Below, in pieces: positions 17,355 to 23,389 of a stretch of 64,000 bases of DNA. Position numbers and translations under genes: made by a program. Each line of letters opens with the position of its first letter. The first letter of the stretch is position 1. The notes under the pieces are model-generated. The model ran no database searches. It was not told the origin of the DNA and was given only the letters and a program-made list of their open reading frames with translations. Source of the DNA: Pseudomonas sp. B6002 (GTDB lineage: Bacteria; Pseudomonadota; Gammaproteobacteria; Pseudomonadales; Pseudomonadaceae); the NCBI RefSeq assembly GCF_013385985.1, contig NZ_JACAOY010000011.1, positions 107,039-171,038 of the forward strand, read 5' to 3'.

Positions 17355-17927
17355 ATGAAGCGCATCACGCTGCTCTCCCTCGCCCTGGCCCTGGGCGCCT
17401 GCCAATCCAACCAACGCGACTCTTCGCCTAGCCTGCTCAAGGACGGCGTGCAATTTCGCCAGAAAACCGTAGCGGTCGATGCCGAACACGCCAAAGTCAT
17501 CATGAAAGCCTACGGCGGCACCAACCCCGTCGAATTTTCCATCCGCCGCGAAGGCGACCCCGACCAACGCGTGGAAACCTTGGGTACGGTGGTGGACACC
17601 GGTGAAGGCCGCGTTTTCAACTGGATCGCCAAACTCAACCAGACAGTCGCCAGCGCCGGGTTCAAACGCTTTCCGCAGTTGGAGATCCAGGCGGACCCAG
17701 GCAAGAAACTCACCGTATTTGGTCGGGCGGGAAACATAGGCAATGGCGCTTATTACAGCTGCATACCGCCGGAGAGCACGTTCACCCCAGAGAAAGCGAA
17801 GGTGTATCTGGTGGAGTTCCAGTTCACGCCTAGTCGTTCGGCGTGTGCACAGCAGGTATTTGATATCACCGATCCGGCGAATCGGGTGTTGATGGGTGGG
17901 GAGGGGAGTGAGACGAAGGCGGGGTAG
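17355..17927 (+). CDS. Putative lipoprotein of unknown function
   Basis: A 190-aa predicted lipoprotein. The signal MKRITLLSLALALGAC carries a lipobox (LGAC) ending at C16. The ATG at 17355 has AAGGA ten bases upstream. The mature part is soluble, with a possible disulfide (YYSCIPPES and RSACAQQ). No family is recognised. Its last 62 bp overlap the 3' end of the convergent gene that ends at 17866, an unusual antisense overlap that probably arose because the other gene lost its native stop. Confidence 0.82.
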   Translation: MKRITLLSLALALGACQSNQRDSSPSLLKDGVQFRQKTVAVDAEHAKVIMKAYGGTNPVEFSIRREGDPDQRVETLGTVVDTGEGRVFNWIAKLNQTVASAGFKRFPQLEIQADPGKKLTVFGRAGNIGNGAYYSCIPPESTFTPEKAKVYLVEFQFTPSRSACAQQVFDITDPANRVLMGGEGSETKAG

Positions 17928-18438
17928 GCTGAGTTGATTGAATGGTGGGCATTGCCCACCGTTTGTGTGGTAAAGGCTGGGCGAATATCACCCCGTTGAA
18001 GGTGTGGGTGTAGCCGTCGTAAAAGGGTTTCATCTGCTCGGGCGTCAGATGCGGATTGACCTTTTGCAGCAGGCCGGCTTCGTCGACCCACAGACCGCTG
18101 AAATAGCTGTTCTCATCCGTTCTTACATATTCCTGTTTGTCGCTTTCATGTAGCGCAACCATCCAGAACACCGGCTCCAGGCGATCCAGGCGGGATTTGG
18201 CTTCGCTGAAAACCTGACCCCATGGCTGACCGACTTTAGACAGGAGAAAGCGGAACAGCGGGGTGTAATCAAAACCGTGACGTTGATGGCTGTGCATTGA
18301 GCCGTGGGTTGATAGTGCGCTTTGTTCTTTCTTGGTGTGTCGGTCGTACCTATAGGAGTGGTGACTTCCATGGTTTACGCCATGGGTTCGGGTGTTGACT
18401 GAGCGGTAGAGGAGGGGCTTTTGCATATTTGGCGTCAT
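17866..18438 (-). CDS. Unknown third gene of the E3-type toxin locus
   Basis: The product is 190 aa. Residues 1-55 are rich in His, Ser and Arg (HGSHHSYRYDRH, HGSMHSHQRHG). The core, about 57-155, looks folded: DYTPLFRFLLSKVGQPWGQV, SEAKSRLDRLEPVFWMVA, SSYFSGLWVD-like NSYFSGLWVDEAGLLQKV, and YTHTFNGVIFAQP. I recall similar uncharacterised cores beside E3-type toxins but know no function. The last 20 or so residues (PPSSHSPPHPSTPDSPDR) are the antisense of the lipoprotein gene and look like read-through of a lost stop. The gene follows the immunity gene by 4 bp, so it is the third cistron. It may be an accessory or second immunity factor; this is inference. Confidence 0.72.
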   Translation of the reverse strand: MTPNMQKPLLYRSVNTRTHGVNHGSHHSYRYDRHTKKEQSALSTHGSMHSHQRHGFDYTPLFRFLLSKVGQPWGQVFSEAKSRLDRLEPVFWMVALHESDKQEYVRTDENSYFSGLWVDEAGLLQKVNPHLTPEQMKPFYDGYTHTFNGVIFAQPLPHKRWAMPTIQSTQPTPPSSHSPPHPSTPDSPDR

Positions 18439-18442
18439 CGCA

Positions 18443-18730
18443 TTAAGACTCTTTTTTAGGCGGCTTTGGAGTAGGTGGCCAGGCGCCTTGGTATCGGAAG
18501 GAAATTTGGTAGTCGAAAAGGCTCGGTTCTATAACGTGCCGGAAATGTGGCTGGAGAATCGCTATCCAGTCTGGGAGAACATCGAATCCTCCGGCATAGA
18601 TCTGTGGTTCCTCGTGTAAATCGAGTGCTTTAAGAATACTGTCGTCTTCCTCAAAGTCCTCTGAAGGTTCTGCTGCCTCCAAACTTTCAGTTTTTTTGTT
18701 GAACCATTGCAGCCGTATCTTCATTGCCAT
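18443..18730 (-). CDS. Colicin E3/cloacin-type immunity protein (Im3-like)
   Basis: A 95-aa acidic protein that matches Im3 in layout: MKIRLQWFNKKTESL (Im3 has LDLTWFDKSTEDF), SEDFEEDDSILKALDL, GGFDVLPDWIAILQPHFRH (Im3 GCFDVIAEWVPLLQPYFNH) and FDYQISFRYQGAW (Im3 EYFVSFDYRDGDW). Im3 binds and blocks the E3 rRNase domain. A proline/lysine tail (PPTPKPPKKES) extends beyond the Im3 end. The start at 18730 has a strong GGTGGAG ribosome site. It lies 14 bp after the toxin stop. The Im3 comparison is from memory. Confidence 0.92.
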   Translation of the reverse strand: MAMKIRLQWFNKKTESLEAAEPSEDFEEDDSILKALDLHEEPQIYAGGFDVLPDWIAILQPHFRHVIEPSLFDYQISFRYQGAWPPTPKPPKKES

Positions 18731-18744
18731 AGAGCAATCTCCAC

Positions 18745-19905
18745 CTATTTTTCTATACGTCGGTCATCTTTTGCCGGGCCTCGCTGCTCGCCGGTGTAAG
18801 GGTCAAAAGAGCCTAGGTGTTTCACATCACTGTATCGGTAAACCTCTAATTCACCCTTCTCTGAATCCCACTCAAAAATCCTCCTCCCTTTCGCATCTTT
18901 CCAACGCTCCCTTAGACCACCGCCGTTTCGTTTTCGGGTCTTTCTCTTTTGCTCAATTAAACCTGGGAAGCCAGTAATGTCTTCTGTTTTGGGTGCCGGA
19001 AAGTAATCGTAATCCGGATTTTTCATGCCCTTCCGTGGTTCATTAACCACCACATACAGCGGCCGAACTCCCGACTCCACTGGGAACACCAGAATAAAAT
19101 CCCGATACTCCGGCGGATAAATCGGGTTCACCAGAATCTGCGCGGCCTTTTCCGTCGGCGGATAAATCCACATCACCGGCGCTTGCGGCGCAGCCTCCAG
19201 AGCCGGAATACCAAGCGTGTCGCCCGGATCAACCGCAGGCGTCCAGACCAGCTCAACACCCTCCCCCAAGTCCGCCACAAACTGATCGCCACTGACGTGA
19301 AACTGCACCACATCAATCATTTGCCAATCGGTATGGTTGCCCGTGTAAAACCCATACCCCTTGAGCGTGCCATCCTCACGTTGCTCAACATGCAACCGCA
19401 TCTGCGAACGCGCCCGCTGCATCGAACGCAACTGTTCTTCACTGTAAAGCGCGCTATCCCCCAACTCCGCTGGCCAGACCAGCGCGACCAACCCCGCCAA
19501 CAGTCCTGCGGCCACAGTGCCCGCCGCCGCGACTGCCGTCTCCAACGCTACCGAACGCAGCGCCAACTGCCCCAAGCCGACAGGTAGCGCGCTGCCGCTG
19601 ATCTTGCGTAGGGCAACGCCCTGGCTATTCACCTCGCGCCCGCCCAACAGGCTGAAATGGCCGTAGTCCTTGATCAGTTCAAGCGGCACGTAACCTGTTG
19701 GATCGCTATAGCGAATGAGGCCGTCGGGGAGTTTGCAGGGTTTGGTGAAGGTGCAGCCGGGAGGTTTGGCGGGGGGCGGTTTTGGGGCGGGAGTGGGAAT
19801 GAAAGAATCGATCAACGGCGAATAGGGCACGCGCGATGGTTGCGGGGTCAGGATGCGGTGTTTGAGCAGTTCTTTTTCGGTGGGAGGGTAAAAGCGCTCT
19901 GACAT
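18745..19905 (-). CDS. Pyocin-S/colicin-E3-type ribonuclease toxin
   Basis: The product is 386 aa. Residues 1-60 are proline-rich and include a CTFTKPC motif; 118-145 form an Ala/Gly-rich hydrophobic segment; about 165-290 match the pyocin-S translocation-type domain (VMWIYPPTEKAAQILVNPIY, FILVFPVESGVRPLYVVV). Residues 295-386 match the colicin E3 16S rRNA-cleaving domain (DYFPAPKTEDITG, NGGGLRERWKD, FEWDSEKGELEVYR, HLGSFDPYTG). From remembered alignment, the E3 catalytic D510, E517 and R545 correspond to D347, E354 and R382, but H513 is replaced by K350. No N-terminal receptor-binding region is present, so it is not a classic S-pyocin; secretion by another route (for example type VI) is possible. 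Confidence 0.9.
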   Translation of the reverse strand: MSERFYPPTEKELLKHRILTPQPSRVPYSPLIDSFIPTPAPKPPPAKPPGCTFTKPCKLPDGLIRYSDPTGYVPLELIKDYGHFSLLGGREVNSQGVALRKISGSALPVGLGQLALRSVALETAVAAAGTVAAGLLAGLVALVWPAELGDSALYSEEQLRSMQRARSQMRLHVEQREDGTLKGYGFYTGNHTDWQMIDVVQFHVSGDQFVADLGEGVELVWTPAVDPGDTLGIPALEAAPQAPVMWIYPPTEKAAQILVNPIYPPEYRDFILVFPVESGVRPLYVVVNEPRKGMKNPDYDYFPAPKTEDITGFPGLIEQKRKTRKRNGGGLRERWKDAKGRRIFEWDSEKGELEVYRYSDVKHLGSFDPYTGEQRGPAKDDRRIEK

Positions 19906-20117
19906 GACCGGCTCACTTCCTTGTGTGGGGGAGTGAGCCTACGAGGGGAGAGGTGAGGGTTGATATTGGCTATGTTCGAGGCGGAGCGTGGGAAAAGTCA
20001 GCGTGTTTGTAATGGCCGAATCGTCAGGAGGCGTTCTCTTATCTGGGTATAGGGAGAGCGCCGGTCGTTTTGCCAGGGAGGCATATTAGGGGGGCGGTAG
20101 GAGATTTGATGGTGTAC

Positions 20118-20157
20118 GGGCAGGCGCCATCGCCGGTAAGCCAGCCCCTACATTTGA
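20118..20157. repeat. Single REP unit
   Basis: One REP half-site (GCCATCGCCGGTAAGCCAGC, then CCCTACA) between the toxin promoter region and the PH-domain gene stop. No inverted partner is evident. Confidence 0.6.
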
Positions 20158-20163
20158 TGCTGT

Positions 20164-20535
20164 TCAGCCCAGCAGGTGCTTGGAAATCAACCGCGAGATT
20201 TCCACAATCGAGGTCTTCCCGGTGAACTCAAACTTCACTTTCCCCAGCGATGAAAAGTAGATCTCCAACTCCGAGTCCAGATCAAACGTCCCAGCCGTTT
20301 CCACCGAGTACGCCACGATGTTCTTGTACGGCAGCGAGGTGAAGTCCTTCTTGCTGCCGGTGATCCCCTGCACGTTGACCGCGATGATGCGTTTGGTGGT
20401 GAAGACCACCCCGTCGCGCATGGCCTTGTAGGCGTCGACCACTTCTTCGCCGTCCAGCAGCAGCGCCGAGACGCGTTCGGCGTATTCGTTGTTTTGCTTG
20501 AGTTTGAAAAAGCCTTTGTTGTTGAAGTCGATCAT
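20164..20535 (-). CDS. Bacterial PH-domain protein
   Basis: A 123-aa cytoplasmic protein consisting of one bacterial pleckstrin-homology domain. Characteristic strands are DGEEVVDAYKAMRDGVVFTTKRIIAVNVQGITGSKKDFTSLPY (in part), then YSVETAGTFDLDSELEIYFS, closing with a helix ISRLISKHLLG. Family members usually assemble into rings, but their role is unknown. It is a single-gene unit. Confidence 0.88.
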   Translation of the reverse strand: MIDFNNKGFFKLKQNNEYAERVSALLLDGEEVVDAYKAMRDGVVFTTKRIIAVNVQGITGSKKDFTSLPYKNIVAYSVETAGTFDLDSELEIYFSSLGKVKFEFTGKTSIVEISRLISKHLLG

Positions 20536-20658
20536 ATGCCTGTCCTTGTGTATGCCGTTTTGCTCACGGATCTGTATCTAACGCGGGCATTTTGAACGCC
20601 CTACCATGGCGGCCAACCTGACAACCTTGGCCAGAAGATAAAAAAGCGGAGCCCCATC

Positions 20659-21294
20659 ATGCCTGAACTGTCCAACTGGCTTGCCTATGCGCTGATCTCC
20701 CTCGGCATGGTGCTCACCCCCGGCCCGAACATGATTTACCTCATTTCACGCTCGATCTGCCAGGGGCGCACGGCCGGGTTGATCTCGCTGGGCGGCGTGG
20801 CGTTGGGGTTTCTGGTTTACATGCTGTGCGCGGCGCTGGGGATCACGGCGTTGGTGATGGCAGTGCCGTTTGCCTACGACGCCCTGCGTTTTGGCGGTGC
20901 GTTGTATCTGCTCTACATGGCCTGGCAGGCCGTGAAACCGGGCGGGCGTTCACCGTTTCAGGTGCGGGACCTGCCGCAGGACAGCCCGCGCAAGCTGTTC
21001 ATGATGGGGCTGGTGACCAACCTGCTGAACCCCAAGGTGGCGGTGATGTACCTGTCGTTGCTACCCCAGTTCATCGACCCGAATGGCCATGGCAGTGTGC
21101 TGACGCAATCGTTGGTGCTGGGCTTCACGCAGATTTTTATCAGCGTGAGCGTCAACGCGATGATCGCCACTATGGCCGGTTCCATCGCGGTGTTTTTCGT
21201 CACCCGGCCGGGCTGGCAGGTGGTGCAGCGCTGGTTGATGGGGTCGGTGCTGATGGGGTTGGCGGTGCGGATGGCGGTGGAAGGGCGACGCTGA
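20659..21294 (+). CDS. LysE/RhtB-family amino-acid exporter
   Basis: A 211-aa inner-membrane protein with about six helices. The family signature is clear near the N-terminus (GMVLTPGPNMIYLISRSICQGRTAGLIS), followed by LLYMAWQAVKP and GLVTNLLNPKVAVMYLSLLPQFI. It probably exports an amino acid or derivative; the substrate cannot be read. It stands alone, with the next gene convergent. Confidence 0.93.
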   Translation: MPELSNWLAYALISLGMVLTPGPNMIYLISRSICQGRTAGLISLGGVALGFLVYMLCAALGITALVMAVPFAYDALRFGGALYLLYMAWQAVKPGGRSPFQVRDLPQDSPRKLFMMGLVTNLLNPKVAVMYLSLLPQFIDPNGHGSVLTQSLVLGFTQIFISVSVNAMIATMAGSIAVFFVTRPGWQVVQRWLMGSVLMGLAVRMAVEGRR

Positions 21295-21302
21295 GTCGCG
21301 CT

Positions 21303-21632
21303 TCACAAAATGGCTTTCAGATAGTCCTTGAGGGTGTTGAGCGGGGCATTGAGTGCTTCAAGTGTTGATGCTTGGCGCACGTCCACCGCAAGCCGTTGCA
21401 GCTCGCGGCCCATCACGGTATCGGCGCCGCCCAGGGATATGAGTGCCAGCGTCAGGCACTCATCAACCTTCAGCTGAATAGCAGCCAAATCCCCCTGCCG
21501 CACCAACAACCCAAACACCTCGCGGTCATACCCGACCATCATTGGGTCATCACGCAAAACCGGGCTGCCGCCGTCCGTCTCGTGCACCAGTTTCAGTGCA
21601 AAGAGCGCCACCGCTTCCAGCGTCAATTCCAT
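21303..21632 (-). CDS. Small hypothetical protein (109 aa)
   Basis: A soluble, helical protein starting MELTLEAVALFALKLVHETDGG. No cysteines, no signal peptide, no family recognised. The ATG at 21632 has GAGGA ten bases upstream. It is convergent with the LysE-type gene (8 bp apart) and divergent from the sigma-factor gene, whose promoter region it borders. Confidence 0.65.
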   Translation of the reverse strand: MELTLEAVALFALKLVHETDGGSPVLRDDPMMVGYDREVFGLLVRQGDLAAIQLKVDECLTLALISLGGADTVMGRELQRLAVDVRQASTLEALNAPLNTLKDYLKAIL

Positions 21633-21770
21633 GGTTTCGGTTCCTCGGCGTCTTTTGGGAGGGCGATGATCCCTGTTCTGTACCGGAAAAAAAAGACCTC
21701 GTGCTTCAAGCCGTCCGCCGCAATGCCATCGCTTTTGCTCGTTGTAGTGGTCAGTTTTTCTCATTACCAT

Positions 21771-21789
21771 TGGGAACAATTCTTATTCG
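21771..21789 (+). promoter_or_regulatory. Candidate Fur box upstream of fecI-type sigma gene
   Basis: TGGGAACAATTCTTATTCG, 12 bp before the sigma ATG, resembles the AATNNTTATT half of the Pseudomonas Fur site. Placement is as expected for iron-repressed FecI-type sigma genes. The match to the full 19-bp palindrome is only partial. Confidence 0.4.
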
Positions 21790-21800
21790 TAGGGCTGTGT

Positions 21801-22337
21801 ATGCCACCGCTTCCCGAGCCCGGCACCGCATCTTTGAGCATCAGCAGCCTGTATTGCGCCCATCACGGCTGGATTCAACGTTGGCTGGCGCGAAAACTCG
21901 GCAATGTCAGTGATGCCGCCGAGCTGGCTCATGACGTGTTTGTCAGGCTGTTGAGCCACCCGCGTGAGTTCGGCAGCGAAGGGCATGCGCGTGCGTACCT
22001 CAGCACCTTGTCGCGCAATGTGTGTGTGGATTTTTTCCGACGCAAGCACGTGGAGCAGGCCTGGCTTGAGGTGTTGGCGAGCCGGCCTGAAGCGTGCGCG
22101 CCTTCGGAAGAACATCGCGCATTGGTGTTGGAGGCCCTGGTGCATTTGCAGGCGATGCTTGATCGCTTGCCGGCCAAGGTGTCCGAGGCATTCTGCCTAG
22201 CCCAGATCGAGGGCTTGAGCTATCGCGAGATCGCGCTGCGGATTGGCGTGAGCGAGCGCACCGTTACCAAATACATCGGCCAAGCCATGTTCCAGTGCAT
22301 GGTGCTGGAGGCTGAGTTGGACGGTGCCTTGGCATGA
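21801..22337 (+). CDS. FecI-type ECF sigma factor
   Basis: A 178-aa iron-type extracytoplasmic-function sigma factor. Region 2 shows LYCAHHGWIQRWLARKLGNVSDAAELAHDVFVRLL, here quoted in part as AAELAHDVFVRLL, then AYLSTLSRNVCVDFFRR. Region 4 shows RLPAKVSEAFCLAQIEGLSY and IALRIGVSERTVTKYIGQA. The ATG at 21801 gives the family-typical N-terminus. Its stop overlaps the FecR start (ATGA). It should direct transcription of the downstream receptor gene on signal from FecR. Confidence 0.94.
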   Translation: MPPLPEPGTASLSISSLYCAHHGWIQRWLARKLGNVSDAAELAHDVFVRLLSHPREFGSEGHARAYLSTLSRNVCVDFFRRKHVEQAWLEVLASRPEACAPSEEHRALVLEALVHLQAMLDRLPAKVSEAFCLAQIEGLSYREIALRIGVSERTVTKYIGQAMFQCMVLEAELDGALA

Positions 22338-23299
22338 GCACCAACCCCGGTGGCCTCGACCATGCCACTTTGCAACAGGCCGCCGACTGGTTCGCTCGTC
22401 TGAGTGCCGAACCCAACGCCTTGCCGGTGCATGAGGCCTGGCGCCAATGGCATGCCCACAGTGAAGTCAATCGTCTGGCCTGGAGCTATGTCGCGCGTGT
22501 GGGGCAACGCTTTGCACCGTTGCAGGACGATGCCGTGGGTGCCAACAAGACGCTGGAGAGTTTGCGGCAGTCCCAGCGTTCGCGGCGCCAGGTGTTGCGC
22601 GGGCTGTCGGTGGTCTTGGGCGGCACGCTACTGAGCTGGGCCGGTTGGCAGCAGCGTTGGGTGTCGGGCACCTGGCGCGCGGATTTCCATACGAACACCA
22701 CGGTGCTGGGCGAGCAGCTGTTGGCCGATGGAACGCGTATTTGGCTCAACAGCGGCACGGCGTTGGATGTGAATTTCAGCGCCGGTCAGCGCGAGTTGAA
22801 ACTCTACAGCGGCGAAATCCTGATCAATACCGGCAAGGACGGTCGCCCCTTCGTGGTGGATACACCGCAGGGCCGCTTGCGTCCGCTCGGCACACGCTTC
22901 AGCGTGCGTGAGCAGGATGGGCACACGCTGCTCAATGTATTTGAGGGCAGCGTGGAGGCCAGCTGCGGCGACACGGATCAACGCCGCATCATACCGGCGG
23001 GGCAGGGTGTTCTATTCGACCGTCAGCACCTGGGCGCAATGCAACGTGCGCAACCTGGGCGTGAGGCTTGGGCAAAAGGTGTGCTGATGGCGAACGATAT
23101 GCGCCTGGGGGACTTTATCGGCGAACTGGCCAGCTATCGCCATGGCCATCTGGGCATCGACCCACAGGTCGCCAACCTTCGGGTGATGGGCACGTATCCC
23201 CTGCAAGACACCGATCAGGCTCTGACCATGCTTGAGCAGGTCTTGCCCGTGCGCACCGAGCGGCGCTTCGCCTGGTGGACCACGGTGGTTCCGCGCTGA
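22334..23299 (+). CDS. FecR-type anti-sigma/sigma regulator
   Basis: A 321-aa inner-membrane regulator. The N-terminal cytoplasmic part binds sigma (AADWFARLSAEP...HEAWRQW), one membrane helix lies near residues 88-105 (GLSVVLGGTLLSWAG), and the periplasmic FecR domain follows (LADGTRIWLNSGTALDVNFS, GEILINTGKDGRPFVVDTPQGRLRPLGTRF in parts). The C-terminal DUF4974-like segment (YPLQDTDQALTMLEQVLPV) contacts the receptor STN domain. It is coupled to the sigma gene and lies 90 bp before the receptor. Confidence 0.93.
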   Translation: MSTNPGGLDHATLQQAADWFARLSAEPNALPVHEAWRQWHAHSEVNRLAWSYVARVGQRFAPLQDDAVGANKTLESLRQSQRSRRQVLRGLSVVLGGTLLSWAGWQQRWVSGTWRADFHTNTTVLGEQLLADGTRIWLNSGTALDVNFSAGQRELKLYSGEILINTGKDGRPFVVDTPQGRLRPLGTRFSVREQDGHTLLNVFEGSVEASCGDTDQRRIIPAGQGVLFDRQHLGAMQRAQPGREAWAKGVLMANDMRLGDFIGELASYRHGHLGIDPQVANLRVMGTYPLQDTDQALTMLEQVLPVRTERRFAWWTTVVPR

Positions 23300-23389
23300 T
23301 TTTTTTGCATCGTGTGCTTCCGGTTTTGATTGCTCATTCGAATTAGTGAAGGACAACGGCTTGATGCCTCCTTCGACCGGAACTGTTTT

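Noticed and set aside
16985-17503. Long minus-strand ORF across the REP region and into the lipoprotein gene
   Set aside because: It is antisense to the lipoprotein gene and to REP sequence, and has no coding character.
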